Assembly (NCBI RefSeq): GCF_003096655.1
Contig: NZ_QEKQ01000006.1
Location: 186,001 to 250,000 of the forward strand
Source of the DNA: Tamilnaduibacter salinus
Lineage (GTDB): Bacteria > Pseudomonadota > Gammaproteobacteria > Pseudomonadales > Oleiphilaceae
Length of the DNA stretch: 64,000 nt
Reading direction: 5' to 3'
Positions 56,975 to 64,000 of the stretch are shown here, one piece after another. The translations under genes were made by a program, and so were the position numbers. The notes beneath the pieces were generated by a model. It had not been told where the DNA came from, searched no databases, and saw only the letters and a program-made list of their open reading frames with translations. Positions within the stretch are counted from its first letter, which is position 1; each line of letters starts with the position of its first letter.

Positions 56975-57319
56975 TTAACCGCGAGCCGCCTTGCCGTTGG
57001 TCGCTTCATCATCGCCGTTGTCTTCCGGATCGCGCAGCTCAACCGCACGCTCGCGAAGGAGTCGCTTTTTCTCAGAGTCTGCAAACCGCTTCAAAACCTG
57101 ACGGATAAGGGGCTGGTAGCCAATATCATTGATCTCGGCAATCCTCTTATAGTCGTCGATAAGCGACTGCTGTCGACGGATGGATATCGGCTTCAGATCA
57201 GCCGCGGCATCCAGCGTGTCTTCGTCGACATTGGTTGATACACTCACAAACTCTTCTTCACAACCAAGGCTTCCATCTTCCCAGGCTTCGGGAGCGCCGC
57301 TATCTTGCGATGCTTGCAC
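56975..57319 (-). CDS. CopG-like ribbon-helix-helix antitoxin
   Basis: 114 aa, GTG start at 57317-57319 (true start not certain). The opening APEAWEDGSLGCEEEFVSVS and the core LKPISIRRQQSLIDDYKRIAEINDIGYQPLIRQVLKRFA match antitoxins that pair with small toxins often annotated as ADP-ribosyl-(dinitrogen reductase) hydrolase; this pairing is from memory. The expected toxin lies just upstream on the same strand but is broken. The protein appears intact and may now only act as a repressor or be drifting. Confidence 0.72.
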   Translation of the reverse strand: MQASQDSGAPEAWEDGSLGCEEEFVSVSTNVDEDTLDAAADLKPISIRRQQSLIDDYKRIAEINDIGYQPLIRQVLKRFADSEKKRLLRERAVELRDPEDNGDDEATNGKAARG

Positions 57320-57379
57320 ATAACCGCTCGTCCCAGTCGCCTACGGCTTTTCTACCTTCTTTTCTGCGACTTAGTGCAA

Positions 57380-57631
57380 TCAGTCGGCGCACTTGCCGTA
57401 AATGCTTTTTCCAGATTCATTCGACTCGTGGGCCGTTTTCAAAATAATGTCGCCGTCTTGTCACGCCACCTTGAGCCATCGCCCGCTGTCGGTCTCAGCA
57501 ATAAACCACTGAGTGGACGAATCGGTTTTGTGCTTCTCTCGCGTATCCTACAAAAGGCCACCGGAGCGATTCGCAAAACACTGCTGCACCGCGTCCAGGC
57601 TTGGGCAACATTGTGGGTCGGCAACCCTTGC
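57380..57631 (-). pseudogene. Decayed toxin gene, partner of the CopG-like antitoxin
   Basis: One minus-strand frame reads CFANRSGGLL-stop-DTREKHKTDSSTQWFIAET, then DSGRWLKVA-stop-QDGDIILKTAHESNE and SGKSIYGKC before a final stop at 57380-57382. It matches the pattern of the small toxin family (EDTREEH-TDPPTLWFIAET, GR-LKVVF, DGDI, TAYEPN, EIRIY). In-frame stops are TAG at 57548-57550 and TGA at 57461-57463. The N-terminal 20 or so residues are no longer recognisable. The gene must be dead unless stops are read through. It ends 60 bases before the antitoxin start. Confidence 0.68.
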
Positions 57632-57713
57632 CCTTCACTGTGCTCTGGTCAAGCGGTCCTCATTGCCTCGCCTGCTGTAGTAGACTCAGCCTGAATGCCT
57701 GACAGGAGGCCAC

Positions 57714-58382
57714 ATGGACACCAACGCCGACTTCTCGCAACCCGCTCTGGTTCACGCCGAGCAAGAGCCTTGGGTTGCCTCGCCGATGCCGGGCGTCGAA
57801 CGAAGGATACTCGACCGGTTGGGTGGTGAAGTGGCCCGTGCCACATCCATCGTGCGCTACGCGCCGAAAAGCGCCTTTTCACCGCATACGCACGGAGGCG
57901 GCGAAGAGTTTGTGGTGTTGGAAGGCACGTTTGAAGACGAATATGGGCAATTCCCAGCCGGCACCTATGTGCGCAACCCGCCAACATCGCGACATACGCC
58001 AGGCTCTACCGAGGGTTGCACCATTTTCGTTAAGCTCTGGCAGTTTGATCCGGATGATCGGCTACAATTCCACATCGACATGCGAGCCAACCTTCAGGCG
58101 ACAGATTCTGGCTTGTCTGAGGCTCTTCTCCACGAGAGCGTTGGCGAGCGCGTCACCTACACCGAAGCCGAACCAAACAGCCGTGTTACCCTGCCCCCCT
58201 CCAACGGAATCGAAATCCTGGTTCTCAGCGGATCACTGATCGGGGAAACGCAGACTCTGGAGCGCTATTCCTGGCTCCGTCTGCCGCCCGGCGAAGGTTA
58301 CCAGGGTACTGCCGGGGAGAGCGGTGCGCGTTTTTGGATGAAGACTGGCCATCTGGACAAAGTCCAGCGGCCGCCGGAGTGA
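57714..58382 (+). CDS. ChrR-like cupin-domain protein
   Basis: 222 aa with two cupin barrels. The first has the metal ligands His58, His60 and Glu64 (HTHGGGEEF) and His94 (SRHTP); the second (about 140-215) lacks an obvious full set. It resembles the cupin domain of ChrR, the zinc anti-sigma factor, but has no N-terminal sigma-binding domain, so it is probably an enzyme or metal-binding protein. CAGGAGG precedes the ATG. A flavin oxidoreductase remnant follows after 40 bases. Confidence 0.8.
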   Translation: MDTNADFSQPALVHAEQEPWVASPMPGVERRILDRLGGEVARATSIVRYAPKSAFSPHTHGGGEEFVVLEGTFEDEYGQFPAGTYVRNPPTSRHTPGSTEGCTIFVKLWQFDPDDRLQFHIDMRANLQATDSGLSEALLHESVGERVTYTEAEPNSRVTLPPSNGIEILVLSGSLIGETQTLERYSWLRLPPGEGYQGTAGESGARFWMKTGHLDKVQRPPE

Positions 58383-58422
58383 CCTGACGCCTTCCACCGC
58401 CTTGTCCTGATTTCGAGGTCCA

Positions 58423-59076
58423 ATGAACCAGACAGATATCGCCATCGTCGGCGGCGGACTGGCCGGCGTGGGGCTTGCTGAACAGCTTCACCGCCAAGGC
58501 GTGGATTATCAACTCTTTGAAGCTCGCGACCGGCTTGGCGGCCGGATCGAGTCCAAAGCCTATGACGGGGCCCGTTTCGATCTAGGGCCCGCCTGGTTCT
58601 GGCATGTCCAGCCAAGGCTCACGGCGGCCTGCGAGCGCTTCGGCATCGATGTCTTTGAGCAGTTCAGCGATGGCGAACTGCTGTTTGAGGACAGTGGAAG
58701 ACAGGTCCATCGTGGTCTCGGTTTCGCCAGCCTGGTCTCGGCCTCGCTGGCACAGTTGGGCCGGCTGTTTGGCAGTCGCGCGGAAAAGCCCGTCAAAACC
58801 GTCATAAGAGATTGGGCAACCGAACCGGACACCGCCACCGACGCTGACCAGGGGTTCGGCATGGAGCACCCGTCGACCGAAATCACAGGCCGTATTCAAA
58901 GCATTTGGCACGGTCAGGTCCTTTTCGGGGCCTCCGAGATGGCACCCCAGTTCGGCGGCTACATGGAAGGCGCCCTGGAGCAGGCACAGCGAGTCGCTCA
59001 ACACGTCCTCGGCGAGACCGCCAACCTGAGGTCAACGCTCCTGGCCGGTAGTCCTGACTCACCACACCAGCCCTGA
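58423..59076 (+). pseudogene. FAD-dependent amine oxidase-like gene with a large internal deletion
   Basis: 217 aa in one open frame. Residues 1-95 give the FAD-binding Rossmann start (IAIVGGGLAGVGLAEQL, DRLGGRIESKA) and FDLGPAWFW. From about residue 110 it reads as the C-terminal part (VIRDWATEPDTATDADQ, FGASEMAPQFGGYMEGALEQA) that closes the FAD site. Intact relatives are about 350-370 aa, so some 140-150 residues of the substrate domain are missing without a frameshift. Probably non-functional as an oxidase. It could be a recent deletion product; a reduced functional form cannot be excluded. Confidence 0.65.
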
Positions 59077-59687
59077 GATTTCACCAGAGCACAACACGAC
59101 CAACTCGTTCATTTTCTCTGGGATTAGTGACGTCAGTCATTGGATGTCGAACCGTTATGCGACCCCACACAATCGCAAGCGCTGTGTGATTGATGCCAGC
59201 CACATCATGACGCGCCTGTTTCGGAGCGGGCTGGTCGCGTTCTAGCCGTCGGTCTGCCCGTGCCTGATGGGCGTTACCACTGGGCTCTGCGTGGACGCCA
59301 ATCTGCTGTCCCCCGATATTCCGTCGTTTCTCGGTATCCGTTCCAGACAGGGGGCGATCACTACCAGCGCCACACTGGCCATTGGCGCCCTGGTGCTGGA
59401 CACATTACTGGCTATGAGTGTCATTCTCTGGGGCTATGGTGGGGTATGCTTCCCTGGCTGTTTTGTTTCTCAACGGGATCGCCCCGGTCCATACTGTCAT
59501 GCAGGCGTCATGGGTGATCGACAGGATGAAGTCTATCGCATCGTTCACACCCTGCCGCCGGCTTGTATAGCACCCTATTAGTTCCGGTATACTGCCAGGC
59601 TACTGTCTCGCTCGGCGAATCCGTTGTCATTGGCCGAACGGGACACCCTTATTTCGATTCAAGCGACCGATTGTCAGGATGGACCCC
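59077..59687. other. Gene-poor interval with a possible membrane-protein remnant
   Basis: 611 bases. A plus-strand frame at 59267-59581 (GVTTGLCVDANLLSPDIPSFLGIRS, ATLAIGALVLDTLLAMSVILWG) looks like part of a membrane protein, but it lacks a ribosome binding site and a recognisable family. A TATACT box at 59588-59593 may serve the RND pair, though its -35 (TTGTAT, 19-base spacer) is poor. Confidence 0.4.
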
Positions 59688-60812
59688 ATGCGCACTGCTT
59701 CCCGTTTCGTGATCGTCATTGTTGTCCTTGCCGTCGTCCTCGGCGGTATCTTCGGGTACAAGATGTACCAGTTCGGGCAGATGAAGGAAATGCTTTCCCA
59801 GCCGCAACCGCCGGCCGTTATTGAGGCGACCAGCGCGAAGCAGCTGAGCTGGACGCCGTCGCTCAAGTCCGTTGGCAGCGTCACCGCCATCAATGGCGTC
59901 CAGATCGCCAACGAGGTGCCGGGTGTGGCCAGCGATGTCCGGTTCGAGTCCGGCGACCGCGTCGAGCAGGGCGACATTCTGGTGAGGCTCGACAGCGAGG
60001 TGAACGAAGCCGCACTGCGCACCCGACGGGCCGAGGCGCGTCTGGCCCGCCAGGAGTTCGAGCGCGTGGAGGATCTGCTGCCGCGCAAGGCCGTCTCCCA
60101 ATCCCAGTACGATGAAGCGGAAGCGAACCTCGCCGCCGCCCAGGCACGTGTTAAGGAAGCCGAGGCACAGCTCGCCAAGAAGACCCTGCGCGCGCCGTTC
60201 AACGGCACCCTGGGTCTGCGGCTGGTCGACCAGGGTGAATACCTCCCCACCGGCTCCCCCGTGGTGGAGATCAACATGCTTGATCCGATCTATGTCGATT
60301 ACACCGTCTCGGAAAAAGAGCTGAGCAACATCGACGTCGGCCACGCCGTCAACGTCACCGTAGCCGCCGTTCCGAACGAGGTGTTCGACGGCGAGATTTC
60401 CGCGATCAACAGCTCGGTCAGTCCCGAAAGCCGGACGGTGCGCGTGCGCGCCACCATCGACAATCCGAATCGTGTCCTGCGTCCGGGTATGTTCGCCACG
60501 GTCCAGACACTGCGACCGGAAAGCCGCAACGTCGTCACTGTGCCGCGCACGGCCATTTCCTTTAACACCTATGGTGATTTTGTATTCGTGGTCACTGAGA
60601 ACGAGAACGGGGAACTGATCACGGAGCGTCGCAGCGTTGAGACCGGCGAAGTCCGGGATGGACGGGTTGAGGTGAAGACGAACCTGAAAGCCGGTGAACG
60701 CGTTGTGGCAACCGGCCTGCTGCGCCTGCGCGCCGGTCAGCGCGTCGAGATCAAGTCGGAGAACACCGACGGGAGCCAGGATGGTGGTAACAGCAAGGAG
60801 GCCGGCAACTGA
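59688..60812 (+). CDS. RND efflux system, periplasmic adaptor (membrane fusion) subunit
   Basis: 374 aa. N-terminal membrane anchor (about 8-27, VIVIVVLAVVLGGIFGYKMY), barrel-sandwich lipoyl halves (VASDVRFESGDRVEQGDILVRLD and LRAPFNGTLGLRLVDQGEYLPTG) around a coiled coil (100-150), then beta-barrel and membrane-proximal domains. It links the inner-membrane pump to an outer-membrane channel. ATG at 59688 is preferred because AGGA lies eight bases upstream; an ATG at 59679 overlaps that site. No outer-membrane factor gene is in the window. Confidence 0.93.
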   Translation: MRTASRFVIVIVVLAVVLGGIFGYKMYQFGQMKEMLSQPQPPAVIEATSAKQLSWTPSLKSVGSVTAINGVQIANEVPGVASDVRFESGDRVEQGDILVRLDSEVNEAALRTRRAEARLARQEFERVEDLLPRKAVSQSQYDEAEANLAAAQARVKEAEAQLAKKTLRAPFNGTLGLRLVDQGEYLPTGSPVVEINMLDPIYVDYTVSEKELSNIDVGHAVNVTVAAVPNEVFDGEISAINSSVSPESRTVRVRATIDNPNRVLRPGMFATVQTLRPESRNVVTVPRTAISFNTYGDFVFVVTENENGELITERRSVETGEVRDGRVEVKTNLKAGERVVATGLLRLRAGQRVEIKSENTDGSQDGGNSKEAGN

Positions 60813-63800
60813 TGCAATTTACCGACATTTTCGTCAAACGGCCGGTCCTTTCCACGGTCGTCAGCCTGCTCATCCTGCTGCTCGGCGTCCGGGCTGCCCT
60901 GGATATGGAAATCCGGGAGTATCCCGAAATTGAAAGCACAACGGTCACGGTCACCACCGCTTACCCCGGCGCCAGCTCGGACCTGGTGAAGGGCTTCATC
61001 ACGACACCGCTGCAACAGGCCATCGCCGAAGCAAGCGGCATTGATTACCTGACCTCGACCAGCAGCCAGGGCGTCTCCACGATCACCGCGAAGATGAACC
61101 TGAACTATGACGCCAACGCCGCACTGGCCGAGATTCAGGCCAAGGTGGCCAGTCAGCGCAACGTGCTGCCGGCCGAGGCACAGGACCCGGTCATCACCTC
61201 CACCACTGGGGACAGCACGGCCCTGATGTACATCGCGTTCTCCAGCGAGACCATGCCGGTGCCGAAGATCACGGACTACCTGACCCGCGTGGTGCAGCCC
61301 AAGCTGCAGGCCCTGTCCGGGGTCGGCAAGGCTGAGCTGCTCGGTCGTCAGTTTGCCCTGCGGGTCTGGCTCGACCCCCAGCGTCTGGCGGCGGTGGACA
61401 TGACGTCCACGGAAATCGCCCAGATCCTGCGCCAGAACAACTATCAGGCGGCCGTTGGCAACACCAAGGACACGATGGTCAAGGTCAACCTGACCAGCAA
61501 CACCGATGTGGGCGACCCGGAGCAATTCCAGGAACTGGTGGTCAAGGAAGTCGACGGTTCCCTGATCCGTCTGAAGGACATTGCCCGGGTCGAGCTGGGA
61601 TCTGAGACTTACGAGAGTCTCGCGTTGTATAAAGGCAAGCCCGCTACCTACGTGGCCATCGAGATGGCCCCGGGGGCCAACCCGCTGACGGTCGCCGGGC
61701 TGGTGAAGGATGAACTGCCGGGGATTCGCCAGCAGCTGCCCGAGGGGCTGAGCGTCAGCCTGCCTTATGACGCCTCCGAGTTCATCGACGACTCGATCAA
61801 CGAGGTGCTCAAAACACTGGTCGAGGCCGTTCTCATCGTCCTCGTCGTGGTCTTCCTGAGCCTCGGCTCCCTGCGCGCAGCGGTCGTCCCGTCCGTGGCA
61901 GTCCCGCTGTCACTGGTCGGCGGTGCGTTCATTATGCTGATGCTCGGGTTCTCCCTGAACCTGCTGACGCTCCTGTCTCTGGTACTCGCCATTGGTCTGG
62001 TCGTGGACGACGCCATCATCATGGTGGAAAACGTCCACCGCCACATCGAACAAGGCGAACCAAAGTTCCAGGCCACTCTGCATGGGGCCCGGGAAATGGC
62101 CACGCCGATCATTGCAATGACCACGACGCTGGTCGCAGTCTATGCCCCGATCGGCTTCATGGGCGGACTCGTCGGCTCGCTGTTCACGGAATTTGCCTTC
62201 ACCCTTGCCGGCACCGTCGTCATCTCCGGCATCGTGGCCCTGACCCTCTCTCCGATGCTCTCCGGCAAGGTGCTCAAGCCCCACGGTCAACCCACCCGGT
62301 TCGAGACCAAGGTCGAGAAGACGTTTGACGCTCTGTCCAATGGCTACAAGCGTCTGCTCAGCTCCTCACTCCAGACGGTCTCCGTAACCGTCTTTTTCGC
62401 CATTGTGGTACTGGGCTCGATCTACTTCATGGTCATGTTCAGCCAGAGCGAGCTGGCGCCGGATGAAGATCAGGGCATATTGCTGTTCCAGGGAACGGCG
62501 CCACAGAACGCGACGCTGGATTACCTGCAGAAGTATGGCACCGAGATGCAGGAGACATTCGAGTCCCTCCCGGGGTACGAGGAAACCTTCATGCTGCTGG
62601 GTCTCCAGAGTCCGAACACCGTCTTTGGCGGCTTCAAGATGAAACCCTGGAGTGAGCGGGAGATCTCCCAGTTCGAAGTACAGCCTCAGGTCCAGGAAGG
62701 CCTCAAAGAGATCACCGGCCTGAAAACCGCCGTCTTCCCGATCCCCGCACTGCCCGGGTCAGGGGGAGGCTTCCCCTTCCAGTTCGTTATCACCACGGGA
62801 GCGGACTATGAGCAGCTGAATGAAGTCGCCGACGCGCTGATGGGCAAGGCGATGCAGAGCGGCAACTTCATGTTCCTGCAGAAGTCCATTGAGTTTGACC
62901 GTCCGGTGACCCGCGTGAAGGTCGACCGCGACCGGGTCGCCGACCTGGGTCTGTCCATGCAGCAGGTTGGTCAGTCGCTCTCCAGCATGCTGGGTGGGGG
63001 CTTCATCAACCGCTTCAACATGGAAGGGCGCTCCTATAAGGTGATCCCGCAGGTCGAGCGGGCCTCACGCCCCACGGCCCAGTCACTGAATGACTACTAC
63101 ATCCGGACGGACTCCGGAGAACTGGTGCCTCTGGGCAGCGTCGTCAGCTTTGAGGACGACGTCGAGCCGTCCCAGCGGACCCAGTTCAACCAGCTCAACT
63201 CGCTGACCCTGCAGGGGATTCCCACGCCGGGCGTGGCCATGGGCGATGCCATGGACTACATCGAGACCACCGCCGCAGAGGTGTTCCCGCAAGGCTTCAC
63301 CAGCGACTACAAGGGCCAGACACGACAGCTCGACAATCAGGGGAGTGCCCTGATGGTCACCTTCTTCCTGTCACTGCTGGTGATCTACCTGGTACTCGCG
63401 GCCCAGTTCGAAAGCTGGCGTGATCCGTTCATCATCCTCGTGTCCGTGCCGATGTCCGTGGCCGGCGCCATGGCCTTCATCGCGCTGGGGCTGACGACGA
63501 TGAACATCTACAGTCAGGTGGGGCTGATCACGCTGATCGGCGTGGTGTCCAAGAACGGCATCCTGATCGTGGAGTTCGCCAACAACCTCCAGCATGACCG
63601 CGGGCTGAACAAGTTCGATGCCGTCGTGGAGGCCTCGGCGATCCGGCTGCGTCCGATCATCATGACATCGCTCGCACTGATCGTTGCGATGGTGCCGCTG
63701 CTGATTGCCGTCGGCCCGGGTGCGGAGAGCCGTTTCGCCATTGGCCTGACGATCGCGACCGGCCTCGGTATCGGCACGCTGTTCACGGTGTTCGTGCTCC

Positions 63801-63871
63801 CGGCCTTCTACCTGCTGCTCGCGCGGGACCACAACGCCGGGCAGGACGAGGGCGCTACCACGGAGGTCTGA
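60812..63871 (+). CDS. RND efflux permease (HAE-1-like)
   Basis: 1019 aa. Twelve membrane segments in the usual 1+5+1+5 order; TM4 carries the proton-relay pair Asp399-Asp400 (GLVVDDAIIMVENVHRH). Two large periplasmic loops hold the porter and docking domains. The start FTDIFVKRPVLSTVVSLLILLLG and second-half GVVSKNGILIVEFAN are family hallmarks. It exports drugs or other amphiphiles by proton antiport. The start overlaps the adaptor stop by one base. No local repressor gene is visible. Confidence 0.95.
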   Translation: MQFTDIFVKRPVLSTVVSLLILLLGVRAALDMEIREYPEIESTTVTVTTAYPGASSDLVKGFITTPLQQAIAEASGIDYLTSTSSQGVSTITAKMNLNYDANAALAEIQAKVASQRNVLPAEAQDPVITSTTGDSTALMYIAFSSETMPVPKITDYLTRVVQPKLQALSGVGKAELLGRQFALRVWLDPQRLAAVDMTSTEIAQILRQNNYQAAVGNTKDTMVKVNLTSNTDVGDPEQFQELVVKEVDGSLIRLKDIARVELGSETYESLALYKGKPATYVAIEMAPGANPLTVAGLVKDELPGIRQQLPEGLSVSLPYDASEFIDDSINEVLKTLVEAVLIVLVVVFLSLGSLRAAVVPSVAVPLSLVGGAFIMLMLGFSLNLLTLLSLVLAIGLVVDDAIIMVENVHRHIEQGEPKFQATLHGAREMATPIIAMTTTLVAVYAPIGFMGGLVGSLFTEFAFTLAGTVVISGIVALTLSPMLSGKVLKPHGQPTRFETKVEKTFDALSNGYKRLLSSSLQTVSVTVFFAIVVLGSIYFMVMFSQSELAPDEDQGILLFQGTAPQNATLDYLQKYGTEMQETFESLPGYEETFMLLGLQSPNTVFGGFKMKPWSEREISQFEVQPQVQEGLKEITGLKTAVFPIPALPGSGGGFPFQFVITTGADYEQLNEVADALMGKAMQSGNFMFLQKSIEFDRPVTRVKVDRDRVADLGLSMQQVGQSLSSMLGGGFINRFNMEGRSYKVIPQVERASRPTAQSLNDYYIRTDSGELVPLGSVVSFEDDVEPSQRTQFNQLNSLTLQGIPTPGVAMGDAMDYIETTAAEVFPQGFTSDYKGQTRQLDNQGSALMVTFFLSLLVIYLVLAAQFESWRDPFIILVSVPMSVAGAMAFIALGLTTMNIYSQVGLITLIGVVSKNGILIVEFANNLQHDRGLNKFDAVVEASAIRLRPIIMTSLALIVAMVPLLIAVGPGAESRFAIGLTIATGLGIGTLFTVFVLPAFYLLLARDHNAGQDEGATTEV

Positions 63872-63920
63872 TCACGCCCTGCCCCGTCCAGCGGGGCAGG
63901 GGGTTCGATCAACCGGTCAT

Positions 63921-63957
63921 AAAAAAGGCCTGCCGGTTCCGCCGGCAGGCCTTTTTT
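63921..63957. terminator. Bidirectional terminator after the RND operon
   Basis: AAAAAAGGCCTGCCGG pairs with CCGGCAGGCCTTTTTT around a short loop; T runs occur on both strands. Confidence 0.92.
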
Positions 63958-63979
63958 GTGTCCCGGACACGCGGTGGTG

Positions 63980-64000
63980 TCAGTAGGTCTCGGGGCCGCG
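63980..64000 (-). other. Possible C-terminal end of a minus-strand gene
   Basis: The last 21 bases read RGPETY-stop on the minus strand and sit just beyond a bidirectional terminator, where a convergent gene would be expected. Too short to identify. Confidence 0.25.

Noticed and set aside
59267-59581. 104-codon open frame that looks membrane-like
   Set aside because: No ribosome binding site, no family match, and it overlaps another open frame; kept only as a possible remnant.
56836-64000. Possible genomic island attachment repeat from the 3' end of ssrA
   Set aside because: I looked for a second copy of the tmRNA 3' end (GGTTCGATTCCCGCCGTC) downstream and found none; no integrase gene is present.

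Overview
The window reads as one chromosomal stretch of a high-GC, probably halophilic or marine gammaproteobacterium. Three things point there. First, gene order: the run smpB, ratA-rnfH, bamE/fur, recN/grpE, dnaK-dnaJ-dapB-carA-carB-greA, yhbY/rlmE-ftsH-folP-glmM-tpiA-secG-tRNA-Leu(GAG)-rimP-nusA-infB-rbfA-truB-rpsO-pnp is the arrangement known from Pseudomonas and relatives and, in part, from E. coli. Second, many proteins are rich in Asp and Glu (IF2 N-terminus, SecG tail, GrpE, DnaK tail), as in moderate halophiles. Third, a Na+-coupled NSS transporter and lysine-2,3-aminomutase-like enzymes are common in such organisms. I cannot name the genus.

Layout. 1-3.0 kb: aceE and the start of aceF (pyruvate dehydrogenase), reading left. 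3.6-5.0 kb: a KamA-family radical SAM enzyme. 5.0-5.8 kb: a repeat-rich interval with a REPIN-like element, an HNH endonuclease gene and a CCACGGAA-ended inverted repeat. 5.8-9.2 kb: divergent cnoX and lon sharing a two-sided heat-shock promoter. 9.4-12.9 kb: an Aer-type aerotaxis receptor, a MarR regulator and an unknown TPR membrane protein. 13-18 kb: a complete branched-chain amino acid ABC importer, livKHMGF, with an internal terminator after livK. 18.1-23 kb: envelope genes of poorly known function (small lipoprotein, TraT-like lipoprotein, DUF3015, DUF4105/Lnb-like protein with a beta-barrel tail, lipoprotein alpha/beta hydrolase). 23.1-54.8 kb: the conserved core block for translation, RNA decay, cell-wall precursor and folate synthesis, protein quality control, carbamoyl phosphate, iron regulation and SOS repair. 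54.9-59.6 kb: a looser region around ssrA (tmRNA) with a WS/DGAT acyltransferase, a decayed toxin beside an intact antitoxin, a cupin and an internally deleted FAD oxidoreductase. 59.7-63.9 kb: an RND efflux pair.

Shared regulation is visible. Good sigma-32-type promoters precede cnoX, grpE and probably dnaK and lon, so the chaperones and Lon form one heat-shock regulon. recN carries two LexA boxes. carA has a strong sigma-70 promoter directly behind dapB. Several intrinsic terminators are stacked between tRNA-Leu and rimP, suggesting attenuation of the rimP-nusA-infB operon. SmpB and tmRNA, partners in ribosome rescue, lie one gene apart.

No CRISPR array, prophage or intact insertion sequence was seen. 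The least understood candidates are the DUF3015/DUF4105/hydrolase trio, the atypical KamA enzyme and the two repeat families.
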